This document shows positions 24,801 through 39,600 of a stretch of 64,000 bases of DNA, one piece after another. Made by a program: the position numbers and the translations under genes. Below the pieces are notes generated by a model. That model saw only the letters and a program-made list of their open reading frames with translations. It was not told the DNA's origin and did no database searches. Numbering within the stretch: position 1 is the stretch's first letter; each line of letters starts with the position of its first letter. The DNA comes from Hippophae tibetana (lineage: Eukaryota > Streptophyta > Magnoliopsida > Rosales > Elaeagnaceae), in the NCBI GenBank assembly GCA_037013495.1, contig CM072803.1, forward strand, positions 51,659,627 through 51,723,626. The letters are read 5' to 3'.

Positions 24801-26253
24801 ATAAATTATAAATAAGTTAAGAATATTGATGTCAAAAATGAGTCGAAAATGAGAATTATTGATCTCTTATTTAGAATAATGAACAAAATTTCAAATTTAA
24901 ATAGTTTTCCATCATAAGACGTAATAATTTCAGTTAAATATATCATAATTATTACGAAATAAAACGCGTAGTATTTATTTCGCCAACTTTCTTTTATAAT
25001 ATAGAAATGAGAAAATGATTATGTTTTATTTTTCCCTTATGGATTTTTCTCGATGATATATGATTATTTTCTTTCCTTTGTAAGTCTTAATTCCTAGCAC
25101 AGGCAAATTCATGTAAATTATATTACCTCCCTCCCAAATGAAAAATGTTGATGGATAGAGGTTGTTTCACAGATCATTTGCAAACTTTTTGTTAGCTAGC
25201 TAGAAATATCGCTATTGTGGATGAGCGTAATATGTAGCATTATATTTCACTAATTCTTTGTCTTAGAATGGGTTTGACCCCTAGATTTCTAATGAGAAAG
25301 GGACAACCAAAGGCAAATTCATTACGATGCCATCCAAAAAAACTACAATAACTTATAAATAAGTTAAGAATATTGATGTCAAAAATGACGTGAAAATGAG
25401 AATTATTGATCTCTTATTTAGAATAATGAACAAAATTTCAAATTTAAATAGTTTTGCATCATAAGACGTAATAATTTCACTTAAATATATCATAATTATT
25501 AGGAAATAAAACGCGTAGTATTTATTTCACCAACTTTCTTTTGTAATATAGACATGAGAAAATGATTATGTTTTATTTTCCCCTTATTGATTTTTCTCGA
25601 TGATCTATGATTATTGTCTTTCCTTTGTAAGTCTTAATTCCTAGCATAGGCAAATTCATGAAAATTATATTACCTCCCTTCCAAATGAAAAATGTTGATG
25701 GATAGAGGTTGTTTCAGACATCATTTGTAAACTTTTTTTTACCTAGCCAGAAAAATTGCTATTGTGGAGGAGCGTAATATGTAGCATCATATTTCACTAA
25801 CTCTTACTCTTAGAATGGGTTTGAAACCTAGATTTCTAGGGAGAAAGGGACAACCAAAGGCAAATTCATTACGATGCCATCCAAAAAAACCACAATAACT
25901 TATAAATAAGTTAAGAATATTGATGTCAAAAATGAGTCGAAAATGAGAATTATTGATCTCTTATTTAGAGTAATGAACAAAATTTAAAAATAAATAGTTT
26001 TGCATCATAAGACGTAATAATTTCAGTTAAATATATCATAATTATTAGGAAATAAAACGCGTAGTATTTATTTCGCTAACTTTCTTTTATAATATAGATA
26101 TGAGAAAATGATTATGTTTTATTTTCCCCTTATTGATTTTTCCTCATGATCTATGATTATTTTCTTTCCTTTGTAAGTCCTAATTCCCCGCATAGGCAAA
26201 TTAATGCAAATTATATTACCTCCTTTCCAAATGGAAAAAGTTGATGGATAGAG
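21879..26253. repeat. 4-mer HOR C-H-F-G, two copies
   Basis: Starts are 21879, 22426, 22973 and 23520, then 24067, 24614, 25161 and 25708. Both copies share AAAGCGATAACC, ATAAATTATAAATAAG, GATGATATATG and AATTCTTTGTC, none of which is general in the array. The copies agree closely up to the middle of the G monomer. The first G (23520-24066) switches to an E-type end (GAGGTGAAAATG, CATTCAAATT), like the E monomer at 21332 just before the block. The second G continues as a G with GAGTCG and a one-base loss. Confidence 0.9.
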
Positions 26254-29200
26254 GTTGTTTTAGACATCATTTGTAAACTTCTTGTTACATAGCTAGAAAA
26301 ATTGCTATTGTGGATGAGCGTAATATGTAGCATCATATTTCACTAACTCTTCCTCTTAGAATGGGTTTGAAACCTAGATTTCTAGGGAGAAAGGGATAAC
26401 CAAAGGCAAATTCATTACGATGCCATCCAAAAAAACCACAATAACTTGTAAATAAGTTAAGAATATTGATGTCAAAAATGAGTCGAAAATGAGAATTATT
26501 GATCTCTTATTTAGAATAATGAACAAAATTTCAAATTTAAATAGTTTTCCATCATAAGACGTAATAATTTCAGTTAAATATATCATAATTATTAGGAAAT
26601 AAAATGCGTAGTATTTATTTCGCCAACTTTCTTTTATAATATAGACATGAGAAAATGATTATGTTTTATTTTTCCCTTATTGATTTTTCTCGATGATCTA
26701 TGATTATTTTCTTTCCTTTGTAAGTCTTAATTCCTAGCACAGGCAAATTCATGTAAATATATTACCTTCCTCCCAAATGAAAAATGTTGATGGATAGAGG
26801 TTGTTTCACACATCATTTGCAATCTTTTTGTTAGCTAGCTAGAAATATCGCTATTGTGGATGAGCGTAATATGTAGCATTATATTTCACTAACTCTTTCT
26901 CTTAGAATGGGTTTGAAACCTAGATTTCTAGGGAGAAAGGGACAACCAAAGGCAAATTTATTACGATGCCATCCAAAAAAATTACAATAACTTATAAATA
27001 AGTTAAGAATATTGATGTCAAAAATGAGGTGAAAATGAGAATTATTGATCTCTTATTTAGAATAATGAACAAAATTTCAAATTTAAATAGTTTTGCATCA
27101 TAAGACGTAATAATTTCAGTTAAATATATCATAATTATTAGGAAATAAAACGCGTAGTATTTATTTCGCCAACTTTCTTTTATAATATAGACATGAGAAA
27201 ATGATTATGTTTTATTTTCCCCTTATTGATTTTTCTCGATGATCTATGATTATTTTCTTTCCTTTGTAAGTCTTAATTCCTAGCATAGGCAAATTCATGC
27301 AAATTATATTACCTCCCTTCCAAATGAAAAATTTTGATGGATAGAGGTTGTTTCAGACATCATTTGTAAACTTTTTGTTACCTAGCTAGAAAAATTGCTA
27401 TTGTGGATGAGCGAAATATGTAGCATCATATTTCACTAACTCTTACTCTTAGAATGGGTTTGAAACCTAGATTTCTAGGGAGAAAGGGATAACCAAAGGC
27501 AAATTCATTACGATGCCATCCAAAAAAACCACAATAACTTATAAATAAGTTAAGAATATTGATGTCAAAAATGAGTGGAAAATGAGAATTATTGATCTCT
27601 TATTAAGAATAATGAACAAAATTTCAAATTTAAATAGTTTTCCATCATAAGACGTAATAATTTCAGTTAAATATATATTATAATTATTACGAAATAAAAC
27701 GCGTTGTATTTATTTCGCCAACTTTCTTTTATAATATAGAAATGAGAAAATGATTATGTTTTATTTTTCCCTTATGGATTTTTCTCGATGATCTATGATT
27801 ATTTTCTTTCCTTTGTAAGTCTTAATTCCTAGCACAGGCAAATTCATGTAAATTATATTACCTCCCTCCCAAATGAAAAATGTTGATGGATAGAGGTTGT
27901 TTCACAGATCATTTGCAAACTTTTTGTTAGCTAGCTAGAAATATCGCTATTGTGGATGAGCGTAATATGTAGCATTATATTTCACTAACTCTTTCTCCTA
28001 GAATGGGTTTGACCCCTAGATTTCTAATGAGAAAGGGACAACCAAAGGCAAATTCATTACGATGCCATCCAAAAAAACTACAATAACTTATAAATAAGTT
28101 AAGAATATTGATGTCAAAAATGACGTGAAAATGAGAATTATTGATCTCTTATTTAGAATAATGAACAAAATTTCAAATTTAAATAGTTTTGCATCATAAG
28201 ACGTAATAATTTCAGTTAAATATATCATAATTATTAGGAAATAAAACGCGTAGTATTTATTTCGCCAACTTTCTTTTATAATATAGACATGAGAAAATGA
28301 TTATGTTTTATTTTCCCCTTATTGATTTTTCTCGATGATCTATGATTATTTTCTTTCCTTTGTAAGTCTTAATTCCTAGCATAGGCAAATTAATGCAAAT
28401 TATATTACCTCCCTTCCAAATGAAAAATGTTGATGGATAGAGGTTGTTTCACACATCATTTGCAAACTTTTTGTTGGCTAGCTAGAAAAATTGCTATTGT
28501 GGATGAGCGTAATATGTAGCATCATATTTCAGTAACTCGTACTCTTAGAAGGGGTTTGCAACCTAGATTTCTAGGGAGAAAGGGACAACCAAAGGCAAAT
28601 TCATTACGATGCCATCCAAAAAAACTACAATAACTTATAAATAAGTTAAGAATATTGATGTCAAAAATGAGTCGAAAATAAGAATTATTGATCTCTTATT
28701 TAGAATAATGAACAAAATTTAAAATTTAAAAGTTTTGCTTCATAAGACGTAATAATTTCACTTAAATATATCATAATTATTAGGAAATGAAACGCGTAGT
28801 ATTTATTTCACCAACTTTCTTTTATAATATAGACATAAGAAAATGATTATGTTTTATTTTCCCCTTATTGATTTTTCTCGATGATCTATGATTATTTTCT
28901 TTCCATTGTAAGTCTTAATTCCTAGCATAGGCAAATTCATGCAAATTATCTTACTTCCCTTCCAAATGAAAAATGTTGATGGATAGAGGTTGTTTCAGAC
29001 ATCATTTGTAAACTTTTTTTTACATAGCTAGAAAAATTGCTATTGTGGATGAGCGTAATATGTAGCATCATATTTCACTAACTCTTACTCTTAGAATGGG
29101 TTTGAAACCTAGATTTCTAGGGAGAAAGGGACAACCAAAGGCAAATTCATTACGATGCCATCCAAAAAAACCACAATAACTTATAAATAAGTTAAGAATA

Positions 29201-30081
29201 TTGATGTCAAAAATTAGTCGAAAATGAGAATTATTGATCTCTTATTTAGAATAATGAACAAAATTTCAAAATAAATAGTTTTGCATCATAAGACGTAATA
29301 ATTTCAGTTAAATATATCATAATTATTAGGAAATAAAACGCGTAGTATTTATTTCACCAACTTTCTTTTGTATTATAGACATGAGAAAATGATTATGTTT
29401 TATTTTCCCCTTATTGATTTTTCTCGATGATCTATGATTATTTTATTTCCTTTGTAAGTCTTAATTCCTAGCATAGGCAAATTCATGCAAATTATATTAC
29501 CTCCCTTCCAAATGAAAAATGTTGATGGATAGAGGTTGTTTCAGACATCATTTGTAAACTTTTTTTTACCTAGCCAGAAAAATTGCTATTGTGGAGGAGC
29601 GTAATATGTAGCATAATATTTCACTAACTCTTACTCTTAGAATGGTTTTGAAACCTAGATTTCTAGGGAGAAAGGGATAACCAAAGGCAAATTCATTACG
29701 ATGCCATCCAAAAAAACCACAATAACTTATAAATAAGTTAAGAATATTGATGTCAAAAATGAGTCGAAAATGAGAATTATTGATCTCTTATTTAGAATAA
29801 TGAACAAAATTTCAAATTTAAATAGTTTTCCATCATAAGACGTAATAATTTCAGTTAAATATATCATAATTATTAGGAAATAAAACGCGTAGCATTTATT
29901 TCGCCAACTTTTTTTTATAATATAGAAATGAGAAAATGATTATGTTTTATTTTTCCCTTATGGATTTTTCTCGATGATCTATGATTATTTTCTTTCCTTT
30001 GTAAGTCTTAATTCCTAGCACAGGCAAATTCATGTAAATTATATTACCTCCCTCCCAAATGAAAAATGTTGATGGATAGAG
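25161..30081. repeat. Large HOR, first copy (9 monomers, 4921 bp)
   Basis: Monomers start at 25161 (F), 25708 (G), 26254 (A), 26800 (D-like), 27347 (H, 549 bp), 27896 (F/G hybrid), 28443 (J), 28989 (K) and 29535 (G). Private variants include GAGTGGAAAATG with CTTATTAAGAAT and a 2-bp gain in H, CAATCTTTTTG and AAATTTATTACG in the D-like unit, GAAGGGGTTTGC in J, and AAAATTAGTCG in K. All recur in the copy starting at 30082. The copy begins inside the second C-H-F-G unit, so the two HORs overlap. Confidence 0.9.
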
Positions 30082-33000
30082 GTTGTTTCACAGATCATTT
30101 GCAAACTTTTTGTTAGCTAGCTAGAAATATCGCTATTGTGGATGAGCGTAATATGTAGCATTATATTTCACTAATTCTTTGTCTTAGAATGGGTTTGACC
30201 CCTAGATTTCTAATGAGAAAGGGACAACCAAAGGCAAATTCATTACGATGCCATCCAAAAAAACTACAATAACTTATAAATAAGTTAAGAATATTGATGT
30301 CAAAAATGACGTGAAAATGAGAATTATTGATCTCTTATTTAGAATAATGAACAAAATTTCAAATTTAAATAGTTTTGCATCATAAGACGTAATAATTTCA
30401 CTTAAATATATCATAATTATTAGGAAATAAAACGCGTAGTATTTATTTCACCAACTTTCTTTTGTAATATAGACATGAGAAAATGATTATGTTTTATTTT
30501 CCCCTTATTGATTTTTCTCGATGATCTATGATTATTGTCTTTCCTTTGTAAGTCTTAATTCCTAGCATAGGCAAATTCATGAAAATTATATTACCTCCCT
30601 TCCAAATGAAAAATGTTGATGGATAGAGGTTGTTTCAGACATCATTTGTAAACTTTTTTTTACCTAGCCAGAAAAATTGCTATTGTGGAGGAGCGTAATA
30701 TGTAGCATCATATTTCACTAACTCTTACTCTTAGAATGGGTTTGAAACCTAGATTTCAAGGGAGAAAGGGACAACCAAAGGCAAATTCATTACGATGCCA
30801 TCCAAAAAAACCACAATAACTTATAAATAAGTTAAGAATATTGATGTCAAAAATGAGTCGAAAATGAGAATTATTGATCTCTTATTTAGAGTAATGAACA
30901 AAATTTAAAAATAAATAGTTTTGCATCATAAGACGTAATAATTTCAGTTAAATATATCATAATTATTAGGAAATAAAACGCGTAGTATTTATTTCGCTAA
31001 CTTTCTTTTATAATATAGATATGAGAAAATGATTATGTTTTATTTTCCCCTTATTGATTTTTCCTCATGATCTATGATTATTTTCTTTCCTTTGTAAGTC
31101 CTAATTCCCCGCATAGGCAAATTAATGCAAATTATATTACCTCCTTTCCAAATGGAAAAAGTTGATGGATAGAGGTTGTTTTAGACATCATTTGTAAACT
31201 TCTTGTTACATAGCTAGAAAAATTGCTATTGTGGATGAGCGTAATATGTAGCATCATATTTCACTAACTCTTCCTCTTAGAATGGGTTTGAAACCTAGAT
31301 TTCTAGGGAGAAAGGGATAACCAAAGGCAAATTCATTACGATGCCATCCAAAAAAACCACAATAACTTGTAAATAAGTTAAGAATATTGATGTCAAAAAT
31401 GAGTCGAAAATGAGAATTATTGATCTCTTATTTAGAATAATGAACAAAATTTCAAATTTAAATAGTTTTCCATCATAAGACGTAATAATTTCAGTTAAAT
31501 ATATCATAATTATTAGGAAATAAAATGCGTAGTATTTATTTCGCCAACTTTCTTTTATAATATAGACATGAGAAAATGATTATGTTTTATTTTTCCCTTA
31601 TTGATTTTTCTCGATGATCTATGATTATTTTCTTTCCTTTGTAAGTCTTAATTCCTAGCACAGGCAAATTCATGTAAATATATTACCTTCCTCCCAAATG
31701 AAAAATGTTGATGGATAGAGGTTGTTTCACACATCATTTGCAATCTTTTTGTTAGCTAGCTAGAAATATCGCTATTGTGGATGAGCGTAATATGTAGCAT
31801 TATATTTCACTAACTCTTTCTCTTAGAATGGGTTTGAAACCTAGATTTCTAGGGAGAAAGGGACAACCAAAGGCAAATTTATTACGATGCCATCCAAAAA
31901 AATTACAATAACTTATAAATAAGTTAAGAATATTGATGTCAAAAATGAGGTGAAAATGAGAATTATTGATCTCTTATTTAGAATAATGAACAAAATTTCA
32001 AATTTAAATAGTTTTGCATCATAAGACGTAATAATTTCAGTTAAATATATCATAATTATTAGGAAATAAAACGCGTAGTATTTATTTCGCCAACTTTCTT
32101 TTATAATATAGACATGAGAAAATGATTATGTTTTATTTTCCCCTTATTGATTTTTCTCGATGATCTATGATTATTTTCTTTCCTTTGTAAGTCTTAATTC
32201 CTAGCATAGGCAAATTCATGCAAATTATATTACCTCCCTTCCAAATGAAAAATTTTGATGGATAGAGGTTGTTTCAGACATCATTTGTAAACTTTTTGTT
32301 ACCTAGCTAGAAAAATTGCTATTGTGGATGAGCGAAATATGTAGCATCATATTTCACTAACTCTTACTCTTAGAATGGGTTTGAAACCTAGATTTCTAGG
32401 GAGAAAGGGATAACCAAAGGCAAATTCATTACGATGCCATCCAAAAAAACCACAATAACTTATAAATAAGTTAAGAATATTGATGTCAAAAATGAGTGGA
32501 AAATGAGAATTATTGATCTCTTATTAAGAATAATGAACAAAATTTCAAATTTAAATAGTTTTCCATCATAAGACGTAATAATTTCAGTTAAATATATATT
32601 ATAATTATTACGAAATAAAACGCGTTGTATTTATTTCGCCAACTTTCTTTTATAATATAGAAATGAGAAAATGATTATGTTTTATTTTTCCCTTATGGAT
32701 TTTTCTCGATGATCTATGATTATTTTCTTTCCTTTGTAAGTCTTAATTCCTAGCACAGGCAAATTCATGTAAATTATATTACCTCCCTCCCAAATGAAAA
32801 ATGTTGATGGATAGAGGTTGTTTCACAGATCATTTGCAAACTTTTTGTTAGCTAGCTAGAAATATCGCTATTGTGGATGAGCGTAATATGTAGCATTATA
32901 TTTCACTAACTCTTTCTCCTAGAATGGGTTTGACCCCTAGATTTCTAATGAGAAAGGGACAACCAAAGGCAAATTCATTACGATGCCATCCAAAAAAACT

Positions 33001-35549
33001 ACAATAACTTATAAATAAGTTAAGAATATTGATGTCAAAAATGACGTGAAAATGAGAATTATTGATCTCTTATTTAGAATAATGAACAAAATTTCAAATT
33101 TAAATAGTTTTGCATCATAAGACGTAATAATTTCACTTAAATATATCATAATTATTAGGAAATAAAACGCGTAGTATTTATTTCACCAACTTTCTTTTGT
33201 AATATAGACATGAGAAAATGATTATGTTTTATTTTCCCCTTATTGATTTTTCTCGATGATCTATGATTATTGTCTTTCCTTTGTAAGTCTTAATTCCTAG
33301 CATAGGCAAATTCATGAAAATTATATTACCTCCCTTCCAAATGAAAAATGTTGATGGATAGAGGTTGTTTCAGACATCATTTGTAAACTTTTTTTTACCT
33401 AGCCAGAAAAATTGCTATTGTGGAGGAGCGTAATATGTAGCATCATATTTCACTAACTCTTACTCTTAGAATGGGTTTGAAACCTAGATTTCTAGGCAGA
33501 AAGAGACAACCAAAGGCAAATTCATTATGATCTTATCGAAAATAACTACAATAACTTATAAATAAGTTAAGAATATTGATGTCAAAAATGAGTCGAAAAT
33601 GAGAATTATTGATCTCTTATTTAGAATAATGAACAAAATTTCAAATTTAAATAGTTTTGCATCATAAGACGTAATAATTTCAGTTAAATATATCATAATT
33701 ATTAGGAAATAAAACGCGTAGTATTTATTTCGCCAACTTTCTTTTATAATATAGACATGAGAAAATGATTATGTTTTATTTTCCCCTTATTGATTTTTCT
33801 CGATGATCTATGATTATTTTCTTTCCTTTGTAAGTCTTAATTCCTAGCATAGGCAAATTAATGCAAATTATATTACCTCCCTTCCAAATGAAAAATGTTG
33901 ATGGATAGAGGTTGTTTCACACATCATTTGCAAACTTTTTGTTGGCTAGCTAGAAAAATTGCTATTGTGGATGAGCGTAATATGTAGCATCATATTTCAG
34001 TAACTCGTACTCTTAGAAGGGGTTTGCAACCTAGATTTCTAGGGAGAAAGGGACAACCAAAGGCAAATTCATTACGATGCCATCCAAAAAAACTACAATA
34101 ACTTATAAATAAGTTAAGAATATTGATGTCAAAAATGAGTCGAAAATAAGAATTATTGATCTCTTATTTAGAATAATGAACAAAATTTAAAATTTAAAAG
34201 TTTTGCTTCATAAGACGTAATAATTTCACTTAAATATATCATAATTATTAGGAAATGAAACGCGTAGTATTTATTTCACCAACTTTCTTTTATAATATAG
34301 ACATAAGAAAATGATTATGTTTTATTTTCCCCTTATTGATTTTTCTCGATGATCTATGATTATTTTCTTTCCATTGTAAGTCTTAATTCCTAGCATAGGC
34401 AAATTCATGCAAATTATCTTACTTCCCTTCCAAATGAAAAATGTTGATGGATAGAGGTTGTTTCAGACATCATTTGTAAACTTTTTTTTACATAGCTAGA
34501 AAAATTGCTATTGTGGATGAGCGTAATATGTAGCATCATATTTCACTAACTCTTACTCTTAGAATGGGTTTGAAACCTAGATTTCTAGGGAGAAAGGGAC
34601 AACCAAAGGCAAATTCATTACGATGCCATCCAAAAAAACCACAATAACTTATAAATAAGTTAAGAATATTGATGTCAAAAATTAGTCGAAAATGAGAATT
34701 ATTGATCTCTTATTTAGAATCATGAACAAAATTTCAAAATAAATAGTTTTGCATCATAAGACGTAATAATTTCAGTTAAATATATCATAATTATTAGGAA
34801 ATAAAACGCGTAGTATTTATTTCACCAACTTTCTTTTGTATTATAGACATGAGAAAATGATTATGTTTTATTTTCCCCTTATTGATTTTTCTCGATGATC
34901 TATGATTATTTTATTTCCTTTGTAAGTCTTAATTCCTAGCATAGGCAAATTCATGCAAATTATATTACCTCCCTTCCAAATGAAAAATGTTGATGGATAG
35001 AGGTTGTTTCAGACATCATTTGTAAACTTTTTTTTACCTAGCCAGAAAAATTGCTATTGTGGAGGAGCGTAATATGTAGCATAATATTTCACTAACTCTT
35101 ACTCTTAGAATGGTTTTGAAACCTAGATTTCTAGGGAGAAAGGGATAACCAAAGGCAAATTCATTACGATGCCATCCAAAAAAACCACAATAACTTATAA
35201 ATAAGTTAAGAATATTGATGTCAAAAATGAGTCGAAAATGAGAATTATTGATCTCTTATTTAGAATAATGAACAAAATTTCAAATTTAAATAGTTTTCCA
35301 TCATAAGACGTAATAATTTCAGTTAAATATATCATAATTATTAGGAAATAAAACGCGTAGCATTTATTTCGCCAACTTTTTTTTATAATATAGAAATGAG
35401 AAAATGATTATGTTTTATTTTTCCCTTATGGATTTTTCTCGATGATCTATGATTATTTTCTTTCCTTTGTAAGTCTTAATTCCTAGCACAGGCAAATTCA
35501 TGTAAATTATATTACCTCCCTCCCAAATGAAAAATGTTGATGGATAGAG
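30082..35549. repeat. Large HOR, second copy (10 monomers, 5468 bp)
   Basis: Monomers start at 30082 (F), 30629 (G), 31175 (A), 31721 (D-like), 32268 (H, 549 bp), 32817 (F), 33364 (G-like), 33911 (J), 34457 (K) and 35003 (G). The first six are offset 4921 bp from the first copy, and the last three are offset 5468 bp. The extra unit is the G-like monomer at 33364, which has unusual GGCAGAAAGAG and GATCTTATCG. By eye only a handful of other differences separate the copies (for example TTTCAAGGG near 30757 and GAATCATGAAC near 34717), so this duplication looks very recent or is kept alike by gene conversion. Confidence 0.9.
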
Positions 35550-36643
35550 GTTGTTTCACAGATCATTTGCAAACTTTTTGTTAGCTAGCTAGAAATATCG
35601 CTATTGTGGATGAGCGTAATATGTAGCATTATATTTCACTAACTCTTTCTCTTAGAATGGGTTTGAAACCTAGATTTCTAGGGAGAAAGGGACAACCAAA
35701 GGCAAATTCATTACGATGCCATCCAAAAAAACCACAATAACTTATAAATAAGTTAAGAATATTGATGTCAAAAATGAGGTGAAAATGAGAATTATTGATC
35801 TCTTATTTAGAATAATGAAGAAAATTTCAAATTTAAATAGTTTTGCATCATAAGACGTAATAATTTCACTTAAATATATCATAATTATTAGGAAATAAAA
35901 CGCGTAGTATTTATTTCACCAACTTTCTTTTGTAATATAGACATGAGAAAATGATTATGTTTTATTTTCCCCTTATTGATTTTTCTCGATGATCTATGAT
36001 TATTTTCTTTCCTTTGTAAGTCTTAATTCCAAGCAAAGGCAAATTCATGCAAATTATATTACCTCCCTTCCAAATGAAAAATGTTGATGGATAGAGGTTG
36101 TTTCAGACATCATTTGTAAACTTTTTGTTACCTAGCTAGAAAAATTGCTATTGTGGATGAGCGTAATATGTAGCATCATATTGCACTAAATCTTACTATT
36201 AAACTCGGTTTGAAACCTAGATTTCTAGGGAGAAAGGGACAACCAAAGGAAAATTCATTACGATGAAATCCAAAAAAACCACAATAACTTATAAATAAGT
36301 TAAGAATATTAATGTCAAAAAGGAGTCGAAAATGAGAATTATTGATCTCTTATTTAGAATAATGAACAAAATTTCAAATTTAAATAGTTTTGCATCATAA
36401 GACGTAATAATTTCAGTTAAATATATCATAATTATTAGGAAATAAAACGCGTAGTATTTATTTCGCCAACTTTCTTTTATAATATAGATATGAGAAAATG
36501 ATTATGTTTTATTTTCCCCTTATTGATTTTTCTCGATGATCTATGATTATTTTCTTTCCTTTGTAAGTCTTAATTCCAAGCAAAGGCAAATTCATGCAAA
36601 TTATATTACCTCCCTTCCAAATGAAAAATGTTGATGGATAGAG
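35550..36643. repeat. Two transitional monomers between HOR blocks
   Basis: Monomers start at 35550 and 36097. The first opens like class F or D (CACAGATC, TTAGCTAGC) without the F marker GACCCC, and ends with AATGAAGAAAATTTC and CCAAGCAAAGGC. That ending is shared with the F monomers at 37737 and 39377. The second is H-like with several private changes (TTGCACTAAATC, TTAAACTCGG, AATGTCAAAAAGGAG). No local tandem partner was found for the second. Confidence 0.75.
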
Positions 36644-39600
36644 GTTGTTTCAGACATCATTTGTAAACTTTTTGTTACCTAGCTAGAAAAATTGCTATTG
36701 TGGATGATTGTAATATGTAGCCTCATATTTCACTAACTCTTACTCCTAGAATGGGTTTGAAACCTAGATTTCTAGGGAGAAAGGTACAACCAAAGGCAAA
36801 TTCATTACGATGCCATCCAAAAAAACCACAATAACTTATAAATAAGTTAAGAATATTGATGTCAAAAATGAGTCGAAAATGAGAATTATTGATCTCTTAT
36901 TTAGAATAATGAACAAAATTTAAAAATAAATAGTTTTGCATCATAAGACGTAATAATTTCAGTTAAATATATCATAATTATTAGGAAATAAAACGCGTAG
37001 TAGTTATTTCGCCAACTTACTTTTATAATATAGATATGAGAAAATGATTATGTTTTATTTTCCCCTTATTGATTTTTCCTCATGATCTATGATTATTTTC
37101 TTTCCTTTGTAAGTCCTAATTCCCCGCATAGGCAAATTCATGCAAATTATATTACCTCCTTTCCAAATGGAAAAAGTTGATGGATAGAGGTTGTTTTAGA
37201 CATCATTTGTAAACTTCTTGTTACATAGCTAGAAAAATTGCTATTGTGGATGAGCGTAATATGTAGCATCATATTTCACTAACTCTTCCTCTTAGAATGG
37301 TTTTGAAACCTAGATTTATAGGGAGAAAGGGATAACCAAAGGCAAATTCATTACGATGCCATCCAAAAAAACCACAATAACTTATAAATAAGTTAAGAAT
37401 ATTGATGTCAAAAATGAGTCGAAAATGAGAATTATTGATCTCTTATTTAGAATAATGAACAAAATTTCAAATTTAAATAGTTTTCTATCATAAGACGTAA
37501 TAATTTCAGTTAAATATATCATAATTATTAGGAAATAAAACGCGTAGTATTTATTTCGCCAACTTTCTTTTATAATATAGAAATGAGAAAATGATTATGT
37601 TTTATTTTTCCCTTATGGATTTTTCTCGATGATCTATGATTATTTTCTTTCCTTTGTAAGTCTTAATTCCTAGCACAGGCAAATTCATGTAAATTATATT
37701 ACCTCCCTCCCAAATGAAAAATGTTGATGGATAGAGGTTGTTTCACAGATCATTTGCAAACTTTTTGTTAGCTAGCTAGAAATATCGCTATTGTGGATGA
37801 GCGTAATATGTAGCATTATATTTCACTAACTCTTTCTCTTAGAATGGGTTTGACCCCTAGATTTCTAATGAGAAAGGGACAACCAAAGGCAAATTCATTA
37901 AGATGCCATCCAAAAAAACTACAATAACTTATAAATAAGTTAAGAATATTGATGTCAAAAATGAGGTGAAAATGAGAATTATTGATCTCTTATTTAGAAT
38001 AATGAAGAAAATTTCAAATTTAAATAGTTTTGCATCATAAGACGTAATAATTTCACTTAAATATATCATAATTATTAGGAAATAAAACGCGTAGTATTTA
38101 TTTCACCAACTTTCTTTTGTAATATAGACATGAGAAAATGATTATGTTTTATTTTCCCCTTATTGATTTTTCTCGATGATCTATGATTATTTTCTTTCCT
38201 TTGTAAGTCTTAATTCCAAGCAAAGGCAAATTCATGCAAATTATATTACCTTCCTTCCAAATGAAAAATGTTGATGGATAGAGGTTGTTTCAGACATCAT
38301 TTGTAAACTTTTTGTTACCTAGCTAGAAAAATTGCTATTGTGGATGATTGTAATATGTAGCCTCATATTTCACTAACTCTTACTCTTAGAATGGGTTTGA
38401 AACCTAGATTTCTAGGGAGAAAGGGACAACCAAAGGCAAATTCATTACGATGCCATCCAAAAAAACCACAATAACTTATAAATAAGTTAAGAATATTGAT
38501 GTCAAAAATGAGTCGAAAATGAGAATTATTGATCTCTTATTTAGAATAATGAACAAAATTTAAAAATAAATAGTTTTGCATCATAAGACGTAATAATTTC
38601 AGTTAAATATATCATAATTATTAGGAAATAAAACGCGTAGTAGTTATTTCGCCAACTTACTTTTATAATATAGATATGAGAAAATGATTATGTTTTATTT
38701 TCCCCTTATTGATTTTTCCTCATGATCTATGATTATTTTCTTTCCTTTGTAAGTCCTAATTCCCCGCATAGGCAAATTCATGCAAATTATATTACCTCCT
38801 TTCCAAATGGAAAAAGTTGATGGATAGAGGTTGTTTTAGACATCATTTGTAAACTTCTTGTTACATAGCTAGAAAAATTGCTATTGTGGATGAGCGTAAT
38901 ATGTAGCATCATATTTCACTAACTCTTCCTCTTAGAATGGTTTTGAAACCTAGATTTCTAGGGAGAAAGGGATAACCAAAGGCAAATTCATTACGATGCC
39001 ATCCAAAAAAACCACAATAACTTATAAATAAGTTAAGAATATTGATGTCAAAAATGAGTCGAAAATGAGAATTATTGATCTCTTATTTAGAATAATGAAC
39101 AAAATTTCAAATTTAAATAGTTTTCTATCATAAGACGTAATAATTTCAGTTAAATATATCATAATTATTAGGAAATAAAACGCGTAGTATTTATTTCGCC
39201 AACTTTCTTTTATAATATAGAAATGAGAAAATGATTATGTTTTATTTTTCCCTTATGGATTTTTCTCGATGATCTATGATTATTTTCTTTCCTTTGTAAG
39301 TCTTAATTCCTAGCACAGGCAAATTCATGTAAATTATATTACCTCCCTCCCAAATGAAAAATGTTGATGGATAGAGGTTGTTTCACAGATCATTTGCAAA
39401 CTTTTTGTTAGCTAGCTAGAAATATCGCTATTGTGGATGAGCGTAATATGTAGCATTATATTTCACTAACTCTTTCTCTTAGAATGGGTTTGACCCCTAG
39501 ATTTCTAATGAGAAAGGGACAACCAAAGGCAAATTCATTAAGATGCCATCCAAAAAAACTACAATAACTTATAAATAAGTTAAGAATATTGATGTCAAAA

